The notes: generated by a model not told the origin, from the letters alone. Shown: positions 25,895 to 35,501, counted from the stretch's first letter. The stretch: 61,068 nucleotides of DNA from SFWF01 sp045638145 (GCA_045638145.1 JAZUAU010000017.1:1-61068), one strand, 5' to 3'. Program-made: numbers and translations.

Positions 25895-26819
25895 AGCAGA
25901 CTATCCTTTCTATAATTTTTGAAGCTTCTGATAAAATATCTTCTGTTTTGTCGATTTTAATCCAATTTATACGCTCATCCCTTGAAAACCATGTGAGCTG
26001 GCGCTTTGCATATCTTCTTGTCTCCCTTTTAAGGGTTTCGACTGCTTCCTCAAGTGAGCATTCTCCCTCGAAAAACCGAAAGAATTCTTTATGTCCTATC
26101 GCCTGCACGGAGGTTGCTGATCCACGCGAGCGATACGCCACTTTGGCTTCTTCGAGCAATCCATTTTCGAGCATAATATCTACTCTGCGGTTGATTCTGT
26201 CATAAAGGAACTGCCTGTCCTCTGTTTTTAGACCTATAATACAAGGATCATAGGGTGATTCTATGAGTTTAGAAGCGGCATTTTGCTCGGTGACGGTGAC
26301 CCCCGTTTGCATATAGACCTCGAAAGCCCTTATTACCCTCTTTTTATTGTTGGGATGAAGCTTTGCGGCAGTTTCGGGGTCGAATTCGGCAATTCGCTTT
26401 ATCATTTCCTCACCACCGATAGAATCGTACTCCTTTTGAAGCGACTCCCTAAGGGCTGGGTCACTTTTCTCTTCAGTAAAGCGAATATTATCTATGAGTG
26501 AGCTTATATAAAGTCCTGTACCGCCCACGATAACTGGAATTTTTCCTCTCTCATAAACCTCTTTTATTGCCGAGGCGGCATCCTTAACATATTCGGCTAC
26601 AGAATAGCTTTCATTTCTGCGCAAAAACTCGAAAAGATGGTGGGGTATACCCTGTTTTTCCTCCTCATCAGGCGCGGCAGAGGCAATATGCATATCGCGG
26701 TAAATCTGCATAGAATCGGCAGAAATTATTTCTCCACCGTACTTTTTTGCCACGGCAACCGAAAGCGCGGTTTTGCCCGAAGCAGTGGGACCCGCTATTA
26801 CAATAATTGGTGTTTTCAT
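25878..26819 (-). CDS. miaA: tRNA dimethylallyltransferase MiaA
   Basis: Adds dimethylallyl to A37 of tRNAs reading UNN codons; MiaB (also in this run) then methylthiolates it. The 313 residues show the P-loop IAGPTASGKTALSVAVAKKY, EIISADSMQIYRDMHIASA, VGGTGLYISSLIDNI and the conserved C-terminal YAKRQLTWFSRDERINWI. Normal length. Starts 4 bp after mutL and overlaps the HlyD-like gene by 17 bp. The mutS-mutL-miaA order is widely conserved. Confidence 0.97.
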   Translation of the reverse strand: MKTPIIVIAGPTASGKTALSVAVAKKYGGEIISADSMQIYRDMHIASAAPDEEEKQGIPHHLFEFLRRNESYSVAEYVKDAASAIKEVYERGKIPVIVGGTGLYISSLIDNIRFTEEKSDPALRESLQKEYDSIGGEEMIKRIAEFDPETAAKLHPNNKKRVIRAFEVYMQTGVTVTEQNAASKLIESPYDPCIIGLKTEDRQFLYDRINRRVDIMLENGLLEEAKVAYRSRGSATSVQAIGHKEFFRFFEGECSLEEAVETLKRETRRYAKRQLTWFSRDERINWIKIDKTEDILSEASKIIERIVCFEQNP

Positions 26820-26822
26820 CGC

Positions 26823-28754
26823 TTAGCCCTGTCTTCCGAATTGTCTTTCAAGCTCGCTTCGTTTCAGCTCAAAGGCAACCGGTCTGCCGTGAGGACAATA
26901 CATAATATCCTTGTTCGAAAGAATTCTCTTTGCAAGCAATTCAAGCTCTTTGGGTGATTGATTATTGCCGCCCTTTATAGCCGCCTTGCAGGCAACGGTG
27001 TGAAGTAGTCTGTCAAGCTTTTCGCTCTTTAGTGTACCGCTATTTATAAGTCCATCGGCAAGCTCACAGACGGTCAGCATAACGTCCTCCTCGGCAAGCT
27101 CAATGGGAACCGAACGAACGAGGACCGAGCTGCTGCCGAATTCTTCTATTTCAAAGCCTGCGCCTGCAAGCAGTTCAATATTATCAAGCAGCGCTCTGTG
27201 CTCTTGTCTTCCAAGCCGTACAGCAACGGGGGAAAGCAAAAGCTGAGGCTGTACCGTGCGTTCCTTTTTTAATCTTTCAAAAAGGATTCTTTCATGCGCC
27301 GCGTGCTTATCAATGAAATAGATGCTTTTCTTGTATTCAACAACTATATAAGTTTTAAAGGCTTCGCCTATATAAATAAGCTCAAGCTCGATATCATCGA
27401 CAAGATTCTCGCAAACTCTCAGTGTTTCGGATGTTTCTTCTTTACAAGTAGGCTTTGCGCGTTCAAATAAATCAAGATAGCTCGGCACCTTCTCGGGCTC
27501 GGAAACAATTATCATAGGATGATCCAAAACCTGTTGCTTTAAAGGCTCTGTTTTTTCCACCTTCGGAATCGTGGGCGAGGTTTTGAAAACGGGAGTTTCA
27601 TTAGACCTAAAGCATGAGTTTGCCGCCAAGGTATCTCTGTAGATTTTCTCGACCGGTGTAGCCTTTGGCTCCGACATTTTTTTATACTCTTCCGTAGTCA
27701 TTCTTTGAAAGGTTTCCTGCGGCTTTGGCGGCACTATAGACTTAAAGGTAAGCTCGGGACGCCTATCTCCCTTCATAAGTGCATTCTTTACGGCAAAATA
27801 AACAGCGTCGAATACCGTTTTTTCGTTGGTAAAGCGCACCTCTGTCTTGGCGGGATGAACATTTACGTCAACAAGCTCGGGGTTAATTTCGATATAAAGC
27901 ACGGCAGCGGGAAATTTCCCTATCATCGCCGAATTTTTATAGGCAGCATCGAGTGCCTTTGCAACGGCACCCGAACGGATTACTCTGCCGTTAAGCAGAA
28001 AATACTGGCTTGCCCTTGTCGCCTTGCACTTTACGGGAAGCGAGGCATAACCCCTTACCCTTACGTTATCGGTAACGGAGTCAACAGGGATAAGCTCGTT
28101 TGCAAAATCACGACCCAGCACGGAGTAGACGGTTGAATAAAGGTCACCGTCCCCCGTAGACGAGGTTAAAAGCTTTGAATCCCTTATAAACTTGAAGGAA
28201 ACGCTTGGATTACTGAGTGCGAGATAATCTATAATGGCGGTAACAGCCGCCGTTTCGGAGCTATCCTTTTTAAGGAATTTCATACGGGCAGGGATATTAT
28301 AGAAAATATCGCGAACGATTATGGTTGTGCCGTTAGGACAGCCCGCCTCTTCATATTCCTTTTCCTCTCCGCCCTCGATAACATATTTTGTACCAAATGT
28401 TTCGTCGGCGGTTTTAGTAAGAAGCTCAACCTTTGCAACCGCGGCAATGGAGGCGAGTGCTTCTCCTCTAAAACCGAGGGTTTCAATTCCAAATAGATCG
28501 TCCTCCTTCGCGACCTTGCTCGTTGCGTGGCGCAAAAAGGCGGTTGGCACCTGAGCATGCTTAATACCCGAGCCGTTGTCGGTTACGCGCATATATGTAA
28601 TTCCGCCGTGCTGAATTTCGACCGTAACCTTAGTAGCGCCCGCGTCTATTGCATTTTCTACGAGCTCCTTTATGACCGATGCAGGGCGCTCAACAACTTC
28701 ACCTGCCGCAATAAGCTCGGCAAGTGCTTTGGGTAAAACCTTTATATCAGCCAT
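26823..28754 (-). CDS. mutL: DNA mismatch repair protein MutL
   Basis: Mismatch-repair ATPase. About 643 residues from MADIKVLPKALAELIAAGEV: GHKL ATPase motifs KELVENAIDAGATKVTVEI, RVTDNGSGI and GFRGEALASIAAVAKVELL in the N-terminal 330 residues; a variable linker; and a C-terminal dimerisation/endonuclease domain with FIDKHAAHERILFERL (DxHAxxExxxxE), ACKAAIKGGN and CPHGRPVAFEL. The intact endonuclease motif indicates a nicking MutL, as expected without MutH. I use ATG 28754, 8 bp after GGAG, rather than the frame opening at 28820 which overlaps mutS. Confidence 0.97.
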   Translation of the reverse strand: MADIKVLPKALAELIAAGEVVERPASVIKELVENAIDAGATKVTVEIQHGGITYMRVTDNGSGIKHAQVPTAFLRHATSKVAKEDDLFGIETLGFRGEALASIAAVAKVELLTKTADETFGTKYVIEGGEEKEYEEAGCPNGTTIIVRDIFYNIPARMKFLKKDSSETAAVTAIIDYLALSNPSVSFKFIRDSKLLTSSTGDGDLYSTVYSVLGRDFANELIPVDSVTDNVRVRGYASLPVKCKATRASQYFLLNGRVIRSGAVAKALDAAYKNSAMIGKFPAAVLYIEINPELVDVNVHPAKTEVRFTNEKTVFDAVYFAVKNALMKGDRRPELTFKSIVPPKPQETFQRMTTEEYKKMSEPKATPVEKIYRDTLAANSCFRSNETPVFKTSPTIPKVEKTEPLKQQVLDHPMIIVSEPEKVPSYLDLFERAKPTCKEETSETLRVCENLVDDIELELIYIGEAFKTYIVVEYKKSIYFIDKHAAHERILFERLKKERTVQPQLLLSPVAVRLGRQEHRALLDNIELLAGAGFEIEEFGSSSVLVRSVPIELAEEDVMLTVCELADGLINSGTLKSEKLDRLLHTVACKAAIKGGNNQSPKELELLAKRILSNKDIMYCPHGRPVAFELKRSELERQFGRQG

Positions 28755-28771
28755 AAATCTCACTCCATAAA

Positions 28772-31366
28772 CTAAAATTCCTTTGCTTTGTCTGACAGCA
28801 TAGAGAGTATGCTCATACACTCAATAGGTGTCAGGGTATTTACATCGAGGGCTTTTAGCTCATTCGTCAGCTCCACCGAAAGACCGAACTCCATAGATAG
28901 CTGCGAATCGGTTTCTCTTACCGTCTTTGTAACGGTTATTCCCTCTTCAAGTGTCTTTTTAAGTATCTGCTTTGCTCTGTCGGTAACTACCGAGGGCACG
29001 CCCGCAAGCTTAGCAACCTCGATACCGTAGCTTTCATCTGCACCTCCGCGAACGATTCTGCGAAGAAAAATGATATCGTCACCGCGTTTTTTGACCGCGA
29101 TATTATAATTTCTGATGCCGCGCATCTCGTTTTCCATTTCGTTAAGCTCGTGATAATGGGTAGCGAAAAGGGTTTTTGCGCCGATGCGCTTTTTATCAAC
29201 AACATATTCAAGAACGGCTCTTGCAATACTCATGCCATCAAAGGTAGAAGTACCTCTGCCTATTTCATCTAGAATAAGAAGGCTGTTTTTGGTAGCGTTC
29301 TTGATTATGGTGGCAACCTCGTTCATCTCGACCATAAAGGTTGACTGACCCGAAGCAAGGTCATCGGATGCCCCGACTCTTGTAAATATCGCATCAACAA
29401 TTCCTATATTTGCTGAAGTGGCGGGAACAAAGGAGCCAATCTGTGCCATAAGGGTTATGAGGGCAACCTGTCGCATATAGGTAGATTTACCCGCCATATT
29501 AGGTCCCGTAATTACGGCACAACGGTCATCCTTGTAATCAAGATAGGTGTCGTTTGTAACGAAAGGTGTGTTTATTACCTGCTCAACAACGGGGTGTCTG
29601 CCATCTCTTATGTCTATAATTCCCTGGGTGTTGATTGTAGGCCTGACGTAGTTATTGCTTGCGGCAACCTCTGCAAGCGAGCAGAGTGTATCGGTCTTTG
29701 CAACACATTCGGCACTTTTCTGGAAGCGTACAAGCTCTGCTGCAACTCTCCCACGGACAAATTCAAAAATCTCAAATTCAAGTCTTTCCCTTCTGTCCTT
29801 TGCTCCGATTATCTTTGCTTCAAGTTCTTTGAGCTCTTCGGTTATGTATCTTTCGCCGTTTGTGAGGGTCTGCTTGCGGATATAATCCTCGGGCACCATT
29901 TCCTTAAAGGAATTGGAAACCTCGATATAATATCCGAAGACCTTGTTGTAGCGTACTTTTAAGGTTTTAATTCCTGTGCGCTCTTTTTCGCGGGCTTCAA
30001 TCTGCGCTATAATTCCCGCACCGTTTTCGATTATATCAATATACTCGTCAAGCTCGGCATTGTAGCCGCGTCTTATCATATTGCCCTCGCGCACGATAGC
30101 GGCAGGCTCGTCGTCAATAGCCTCGTTTATCAGTCCGACTATGTCCTCTAAGGTGTCAAGCTCCTCATAAATAGTTTTTAAAACCTTACTGTTTGCGCTG
30201 GCAAGGACTTGTTTTATATATGGAAGTCTCTTTCCAGTGTCGGCAATAGAGTTTAAATCTCTTGCGTTTGCCGTTGCATAAACAACGCGGGCAAGAAGTC
30301 TTTCAAGGTCCTTGATTCCTGTAAGATATTCGCGAAGCTCTCCACGCATAACTATATCATCGGTCAGCTCCTCAACGGCATTCTGACGCTCGTTAATTTT
30401 TACAAGGCTAATTAGCGGCTGTTCAACCCAACTGCGAAGCATTCGCTTGCCCATTGCGGTTTTCGTGCGGTCGAGTACCCAAAGCAGAGAGCCCTTTTTG
30501 CTCTTTGAACGCATGGTTTCGCAAACCTCAAGGTTTCGGATAGCCGTGTGGTCAAGGTGCATAAACTCTGTGGCGGAATAATACTGCACCTCTGCAATAG
30601 AAATGCTTCTGCCGCTTGAAAGCTCGTAAAAATAGCCGAGCGCACTGCCGAGCGCCGCAACAGCAGGACTCATAGATGGAATTGAAAGATTTTCGGGGCT
30701 TATAACCCTGAAATGAGTTTTGACAAGTTCCTCATTCTTTTCGGTTTCAAAGAGAGCTTTTTCCTTAACGGTTATCATACAACCGAAGTCCTCTAAAAAC
30801 TCCGACAATATCGGATGAAGCTCGATATCCTTTGAAACGATCACCTCGGTAGGCGCAAAACGGTTAATTTCCTCTATTGTTCGTTCCTCTGCGCTCTCAC
30901 CCGTAATTTCAGTGACAAGGCTTTTGCCGGTTGACATATCGGCAAAGCAAAGCGCAAAGCCGTCTTTTGAAAATACGATGGATGCTAGGAAGTTATATCT
31001 TGACTCATCAAGCAGGCTTTCCTCAACCGCAGTACCGAGGGTAATGGTGCGGACAACCTCACGCTTTACTATTCCCTTTGCGATTGCAGGGTCTTCCACC
31101 TGCTCACAAATGGCAACCTTATAGCCCTTCTGAACGAGCCTTGCGATATAAGCTTCGCAGCTATGGTAGGGTACGCCGCACATGGGCGCACGCTCCTCGA
31201 GACCACAATCCCTTCCCGTCAGTACAAGTTCAAGTTCTTCCGATGCAATCTTTGCATCATCGAAGAACATTTCATAGAAATCTCCGAGTCTGAAGAAAAG
31301 CAGTTTATCGGGATTTTCTTGTTTTATCGCCATATACTGCTTCATCATCGGGGAAAGCTCTGCCAT
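28772..31366 (-). CDS. mutS: DNA mismatch repair protein MutS
   Basis: Mismatch sensor. The 864 residues start MAELSPMMKQYMAIKQENPD and include the mismatch-binding FRLGDFYEMFFDDA (Phe-x-Glu region, residues about 25-40), the core/clamp domains, and the ATPase with Walker A VITGPNMAGKSTYMRQVALI, Walker B LLILDEIGRGTSTFDGMSIA and the signature FATHYHELNEME. The C-terminal HTH region ends LSMLSDKAKEF. Standard MutS1 length. It is 17 bp ahead of mutL in the same transcript. Confidence 0.98.
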   Translation of the reverse strand: MAELSPMMKQYMAIKQENPDKLLFFRLGDFYEMFFDDAKIASEELELVLTGRDCGLEERAPMCGVPYHSCEAYIARLVQKGYKVAICEQVEDPAIAKGIVKREVVRTITLGTAVEESLLDESRYNFLASIVFSKDGFALCFADMSTGKSLVTEITGESAEERTIEEINRFAPTEVIVSKDIELHPILSEFLEDFGCMITVKEKALFETEKNEELVKTHFRVISPENLSIPSMSPAVAALGSALGYFYELSSGRSISIAEVQYYSATEFMHLDHTAIRNLEVCETMRSKSKKGSLLWVLDRTKTAMGKRMLRSWVEQPLISLVKINERQNAVEELTDDIVMRGELREYLTGIKDLERLLARVVYATANARDLNSIADTGKRLPYIKQVLASANSKVLKTIYEELDTLEDIVGLINEAIDDEPAAIVREGNMIRRGYNAELDEYIDIIENGAGIIAQIEAREKERTGIKTLKVRYNKVFGYYIEVSNSFKEMVPEDYIRKQTLTNGERYITEELKELEAKIIGAKDRRERLEFEIFEFVRGRVAAELVRFQKSAECVAKTDTLCSLAEVAASNNYVRPTINTQGIIDIRDGRHPVVEQVINTPFVTNDTYLDYKDDRCAVITGPNMAGKSTYMRQVALITLMAQIGSFVPATSANIGIVDAIFTRVGASDDLASGQSTFMVEMNEVATIIKNATKNSLLILDEIGRGTSTFDGMSIARAVLEYVVDKKRIGAKTLFATHYHELNEMENEMRGIRNYNIAVKKRGDDIIFLRRIVRGGADESYGIEVAKLAGVPSVVTDRAKQILKKTLEEGITVTKTVRETDSQLSMEFGLSVELTNELKALDVNTLTPIECMSILSMLSDKAKEF

Positions 31367-31403
31367 TTGTTATCAGTCCTTTCTTTTTGAAATAGTTTGA
31401 TAT

Positions 31404-31805
31404 TTAGTGGCAGCCGCCGCAGGTGCCGCAGTTGCCTGTGCAGGAGGCGGGCTCACAGGTTTCGGGGTCTTCTCCGTTCTGGCACATAAGAATAATATTG
31501 CTGATATTAGAGCAAAGAGTGTTGTAAGCGGTGTATGCCTCGTTGTAGGCGGTCATAGACTCTCCGCCGATAATCTCGTTATAGAGCTTTGTAATATCGG
31601 TGTTGATGGTCTGAATTTTTTCCTTGTCGGGCTCCTCTTTTTGCATTTCGGAATCGTACTGCATCTTTAAAAGATTAAACTCTGCAATCTGCTTCTGAAG
31701 CTGCTCGTCAGCATCGTTTCTTTCCTTTGCAGCCATATAATTCTTATATTCCTCTGTTGCCTGAATTGCAGCGCCGAGTTCTCTTGCCTTTGCTATTACG
31801 TCCAT
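31404..31805 (-). CDS. YlbF/YmcA-family protein with cysteine-rich tail
   Basis: A 133-residue helical protein of the YlbF/YmcA (Com_YlbF) family: MDVIAKARELGAAIQATEEY, KNYMAAKERNDADEQLQKQI, AEFNLLKMQYDSEM. In Bacillus, YlbF, YmcA and YaaT form a complex that stimulates RNase Y processing and carries Fe-S clusters. This copy ends in a tail (about residues 107-133) with six cysteines and a terminal His: MCQNGEDPETCEPASCTGNC then GTCGGCH. The tail could bind a metal or Fe-S cluster. It lies between miaB (14 bp upstream) and mutS, a common Clostridia arrangement. Confidence 0.88.
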   Translation of the reverse strand: MDVIAKARELGAAIQATEEYKNYMAAKERNDADEQLQKQIAEFNLLKMQYDSEMQKEEPDKEKIQTINTDITKLYNEIIGGESMTAYNEAYTAYNTLCSNISNIILMCQNGEDPETCEPASCTGNCGTCGGCH

Positions 31806-31818
31806 TTTTATTTCTCCT

Positions 31819-33207
31819 TTAAACTACTGTTCCTTCTAATACGTTTGTAAATCGGTCTATCCGTACATTCATATACTGACCGATAAGTTCTTCGCCGCCG
31901 TCAAACTGAATTTCAACCGACGAGCTTGATTTGCCCGAAACCCTGCCAACACCCGCAACCTCGTCACAAAGGACACGGAAGGTTTTTCCGACAAGGTCTT
32001 CGTTATTTTTCTTTGATATTTCTTCCTGAACCTTTAAAAGCTCTGAAAACCAGACACCCTTTTCCTCACGGGATATGGGATCGGACATTACAGCGGCGGG
32101 TGTGCCGTTTCGGGGCGAATAGATGAAGGTGAAGAGAGACTGGAATTCCACCTCTTTAACTACTCTGAGAGTTTCTTTGAAATCCTCATAGGTTTCGGCC
32201 GGGAATCCGACGATAATATCACTTGTGAAGGTGACGCCTTCAATTCTCTTCTTTGCCTCTTTTATAAGATTCAAATAGGTTTTGCTGTCATATCGGCGGT
32301 TCATTTCTTTTAAAATTCTATCGCTTCCGCTTTGGAAAGGAAGATGAAGATGTCTTTCAACCTTTTCACATTCTGCGATAGCATCTATAAGCTCAATCGT
32401 GCAATCCTTCGGGTGGGAGGTCATAAATCTTATTCTGAAATCTCCCTCGATAGCGTTTATCTTACGAAGAAGACCTGCAAAATTAACGTTGCTTTCAAGT
32501 CCCTTACCATAGGAATTTACATTCTGTCCGAGAAGCATTATTTCTTTAAAGCCCGATGCAATCATTTCCTTTGCCTCGGCTAAAATGTCCTCTTCTCTTC
32601 TTGAGACCTCGCGGCCTCTAACATAAGGCACAATGCAGTAGGTACAGAAATTGTTGCAGCCGTGCATAATGGGAAGCCATCCCTTTAAGGCCTGGTCGCG
32701 ATGAACGGGGATTCCCTCTGTAATCTCATTCTTTTCATCCGAAATATCGAATATTCTGCCGCCACCTGTAAGTCTTCTATAAATAAACTCGGGAAGCCTG
32801 GGCACCACATGGGTTCCAAAAAGTATATCAACATAAGGATAGCTCTTTTTTATTCTGTCGCAGATTATCTCTTGCTGTGCCATACAGCCCGACACCGCAA
32901 TTATTCTGTTTTTGTTTTCACGTTTTAACTGCTTTGTCGTTCCTATATTGCCAAATACCCTCTGCTCTGCATGTTCGCGCACCGCACAAGTATTAAAGAG
33001 TATAAAGTCAGCTTCTTCAGCATTTTCGGTGATGGTATATCCCATATCCTCAAGCATTCCCTTTATGTGCTCACTGTCAGAAACGTTTTGCTGACAACCG
33101 TAGGTATTGACACAGGCTTTGGGATTTTCCCCATAAATACGAGGCAATATTTCGCGCACCCGTTTAGCATATCCGAATGAATAATCACCCATATTTTGTT
33201 TTCCCAT
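31819..33207 (-). CDS. miaB: tRNA-2-methylthio-N6-dimethylallyladenosine synthase MiaB
   Basis: Radical SAM methylthiotransferase for tRNA A37. The 462 residues have an N-terminal UPF0004 domain (ACVNTYGCQQNVSDSEHIKG, FILFNTCAVREHAEQRVFGN, VSGCMAQQE with three cluster cysteines), the radical SAM motif MHGCNNFCTYCIVPYVRGRE (CxxxCxxC) and a C-terminal TRAM domain. Full length. It is the first gene after a good promoter at 33255-33283 and leads the long run through mutS, mutL, the division genes and ileS. Confidence 0.97.
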   Translation of the reverse strand: MGKQNMGDYSFGYAKRVREILPRIYGENPKACVNTYGCQQNVSDSEHIKGMLEDMGYTITENAEEADFILFNTCAVREHAEQRVFGNIGTTKQLKRENKNRIIAVSGCMAQQEIICDRIKKSYPYVDILFGTHVVPRLPEFIYRRLTGGGRIFDISDEKNEITEGIPVHRDQALKGWLPIMHGCNNFCTYCIVPYVRGREVSRREEDILAEAKEMIASGFKEIMLLGQNVNSYGKGLESNVNFAGLLRKINAIEGDFRIRFMTSHPKDCTIELIDAIAECEKVERHLHLPFQSGSDRILKEMNRRYDSKTYLNLIKEAKKRIEGVTFTSDIIVGFPAETYEDFKETLRVVKEVEFQSLFTFIYSPRNGTPAAVMSDPISREEKGVWFSELLKVQEEISKKNNEDLVGKTFRVLCDEVAGVGRVSGKSSSSVEIQFDGGEELIGQYMNVRIDRFTNVLEGTVV

Positions 33208-33254
33208 AGTTTCCTCTTTTTCGCATAATAGTCAAATACATAGTATATTAATTT

Positions 33255-33283
33255 ATTATAACCTACATCGAGCAAGTATTCAA
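33255..33283 (-). promoter_or_regulatory. miaB operon promoter
   Basis: Minus-strand -35 TTGAAT (33278-33283) and -10 TATAAT (33255-33260) with a 17-bp spacer, 48 bp upstream of the miaB start codon. Confidence 0.78.
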
Positions 33284-33326
33284 GGTGAAAATTTTCAAAT
33301 TTTTTCAATCTTGCGACAAAAAACAC

Positions 33327-33354
33327 TTTACTTTTTACGCAAATCGGTTATAAT
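33327..33354 (+). promoter_or_regulatory. promoter of the sortase locus
   Basis: -35 TTTACT (33327-33332), 16-bp spacer and -10 TATAAT (33349-33354) lie 56 bp ahead of the 186-residue surface protein gene, divergent from the miaB promoter. The -35 is weak and the -10 is consensus. Confidence 0.6.
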
Positions 33355-33409
33355 GTATTTGTATAGTTCTATTTAGAGTAGGACAAATAACTTTTATGAG
33401 GTAATAATT

Positions 33410-33970
33410 ATGAAAAAATTAGCAGTTATCATCCTTGCAATCGCACTCCTTTTAGTTCCTATGAGCATCTCCGCTTCTGCCGAAAGCGCAATCAACGAAT
33501 TTGAAAAGAAGGTTTTAGAATCTCTTGATGAGAATGTTAAGGTTGGCAACAAAACCTTCCACCTTCCTCAGGAATACATTACTCAGGCTGAAAACTTCCT
33601 CAAGACCATCGATATGACCGAAGCTCAGTCTAAAACAATTCTTGAGAAGATTGCTGCCTCTAAACAAATCATCATTGACAACAATGTAACCACAACTTCC
33701 GACCTTAAGGTTCTCCCCACCGAAGCAAAGAAGGCTATCCTTGCCAACGGTAAGGCTGCTTCTGCCGCTGTAGGTGCAGAGCTCACCTATGACGGAACAA
33801 ACGTTGTCGTAACCTACAATAGCACTCCTGTCTTTGAAAACGCTCCTATCGTTAAGGTTACCGGAACTGAGGTTGATTACACTGCAATTGTTCTTGCGGC
33901 AGTTGCCGTTGTTACCATGCTTGTTGCAGGCTTTGTAGCAGCTTCTAAGAAGGGTCTCCTTTCTAAATAA
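33410..33970 (+). CDS. secreted C-terminally anchored protein, possible sortase substrate
   Basis: Not recognised as a named family. The 186 residues have a clear signal peptide (MKKLAVIILAIALLLVPMSI, cleavage likely after SASA near residue 24), a mainly helical middle region (ITQAENFLKTIDMTEAQSKT), a beta-like part (ELTYDGTNVVVTYNSTPVF) and a C-terminal hydrophobic span (about 157-178) followed by KKGLLSK. That is the general layout of a sortase substrate, but I see no LPxTG-like motif before the span (the segment reads VTGTEVDYTAI). The sortase gene follows immediately, suggesting the pair works together. ATG 33410 follows GAGGT. Confidence 0.75.
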   Translation: MKKLAVIILAIALLLVPMSISASAESAINEFEKKVLESLDENVKVGNKTFHLPQEYITQAENFLKTIDMTEAQSKTILEKIAASKQIIIDNNVTTTSDLKVLPTEAKKAILANGKAASAAVGAELTYDGTNVVVTYNSTPVFENAPIVKVTGTEVDYTAIVLAAVAVVTMLVAGFVAASKKGLLSK

Positions 33971-34648
33971 TTGAAGTTCTCGGGAATAACAAAAAAGCTG
34001 ACGGAATACCTAATATTCCCGTTAGCTTTTTTTCTTTCAGGAATTCTGTTTCTTTATCTGGTGCTCTCCCCATTTGTGGACCTTGCGCTCACATCCTGGA
34101 CGCTTTTTTCGAGTGACAGTAATACACAGTATGGTAAAGAAATTCATAAGGACATGTTCGAAGGCAACAAGCTTGTAGGCTATGAAGAAACCGTGCCGTC
34201 AAGTTTGATAAAATATCCGACCCACGGTACGAAATACGCCGAGATAACCGTAACCGACGGTGAAACAGTCTATATTTGTCCTCTCTATTTCGGTGATAGC
34301 AAATCAATTCTTCGAAAAGGCGTAGGTCAATATATGGGAAGCAATTTCCCCGGTGAGGGCAAAACCATTATAACCTCGGGACATAATAACTCCTATTATA
34401 ACTGCCTTCAATACCTCGAGGTTGGAGATACCGTTACCCTTGAAACCAACTACGGCACCTATATTTACGAGGTTACCGAAACGGCAATTAAGCCAAATAC
34501 TGATAAGTCTGCACTAAATCTTTCAGCAGAGGAAGAAAACCTTGTAATGTACACCTGCTACCCATTCGACCAGCGCGGTCTTACACCAAAACGCTTCTTT
34601 GTTTACACGAAGCTTATATCGGGTCCTCGAGTCCTGTTAGATAAGTAG
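33971..34648 (+). CDS. sortase
   Basis: Membrane-bound cysteine transpeptidase that joins surface proteins to the wall or to each other. The 225 residues have an N-terminal membrane anchor (about 14-38) and the sortase core with catalytic His138 in TIITSGHNNSYYN, Cys196 in LVMYTCYPFD and Arg208 in TPKRFFVYTKL. All three catalytic residues are present. The TTG start directly follows the stop of the upstream gene (TAATTG), with only a weak ribosome binding site, so translational coupling is likely. The exact class is not clear to me; TCYPF and the closing motif resemble class D-type enzymes. Confidence 0.9.
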   Translation: MKFSGITKKLTEYLIFPLAFFLSGILFLYLVLSPFVDLALTSWTLFSSDSNTQYGKEIHKDMFEGNKLVGYEETVPSSLIKYPTHGTKYAEITVTDGETVYICPLYFGDSKSILRKGVGQYMGSNFPGEGKTIITSGHNNSYYNCLQYLEVGDTVTLETNYGTYIYEVTETAIKPNTDKSALNLSAEEENLVMYTCYPFDQRGLTPKRFFVYTKLISGPRVLLDK

Positions 34649-34658
34649 GTGAACAACT

Positions 34659-35495
34659 ATGGTGGATAGAAATATATTAACACGTCGAATCATCTGTGCT
34701 GTAACTGCTTTCGTTATATCACTTTGCCTTATGCTTGCGACACTTATTTTTATGGGCTATATAGTTTCAAGCAAATATTTTCTTCAATTTACAGAAGAAA
34801 AAAGCAACTATGCTTCAATGTCGCTTGTCACGCTTAAGACAGAGCTCGAAGACCTTACAATCCCAGGTGGCTTTCCCCTTGATTTCTTTAATTCCCGAGT
34901 AGATGAAGAGCTTTATAAATCCAGAGTTTCGGAATCCTTTACTGCAAACATAAACAGTGACCCCCTCTCCTACAATATTGAATCACTGTCGAATGAGTTT
35001 TACGATATAACATCAGAATATGTTTTAGAGGAGGATGGAGAAATTCTACCCGAGGTTGAGGAAGGACTAAAGGGCCTATCCCTTGAATGTGCAAAGACCT
35101 ATATTAAGTATTCTAACCCCTCATCGGTCAAGCTTGTTGTGAAATTTTTTCCGTCAGTAAGAAAGCTGCTTCTTTATGCCGTTATCGGTGTTACCGTTTT
35201 GCTTATTGCTTCAACCTTTTTGCTCTTGAAACTTTGTTTTGGGCGCGACCTTTTAAAGCATCTTATATTTGCAGTTGGCGGCGCTTCCTTGCTTTCGGGC
35301 GTGTTGCCCGCAGCACTACTTTTCAGCGGCGAGATTAATAAGATATCCCTAACTCTTCCCGCCCTTCATTCCTTTGCTGTAACCTTTTTTGAAAGCCTGC
35401 TGAAAATACCGTGTATTGTTTCGCTCATATTTCTTACTGTGGCAATCTTCCTTTCAGTTATAAAACTTACAAAATTCATAAAGGCTAATAAATAA
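34659..35495 (+). CDS. uncharacterised membrane protein of the sortase locus
   Basis: I do not recognise this protein. The 278 residues show one N-terminal membrane span (about 11-36, ICAVTAFVISLCLMLATLIF), an extracytoplasmic domain of about 130 residues rich in acidic residues (EYVLEEDGEILPEVEEG), then three more spans: LLLYAVIGVTVLLIASTFLL, HLIFAVGGASLLSGVLPAAL and CIVSLIFLTVAIFLSVIKL. It starts 10 bp after the sortase stop and a terminator follows, so it is the third gene of a compact trio. It may assist assembly or sense the sortase product; this is inference from position only. Confidence 0.78.
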   Translation: MVDRNILTRRIICAVTAFVISLCLMLATLIFMGYIVSSKYFLQFTEEKSNYASMSLVTLKTELEDLTIPGGFPLDFFNSRVDEELYKSRVSESFTANINSDPLSYNIESLSNEFYDITSEYVLEEDGEILPEVEEGLKGLSLECAKTYIKYSNPSSVKLVVKFFPSVRKLLLYAVIGVTVLLIASTFLLLKLCFGRDLLKHLIFAVGGASLLSGVLPAALLFSGEINKISLTLPALHSFAVTFFESLLKIPCIVSLIFLTVAIFLSVIKLTKFIKANK

Positions 35496-35501
35496 CAATC
35501 A

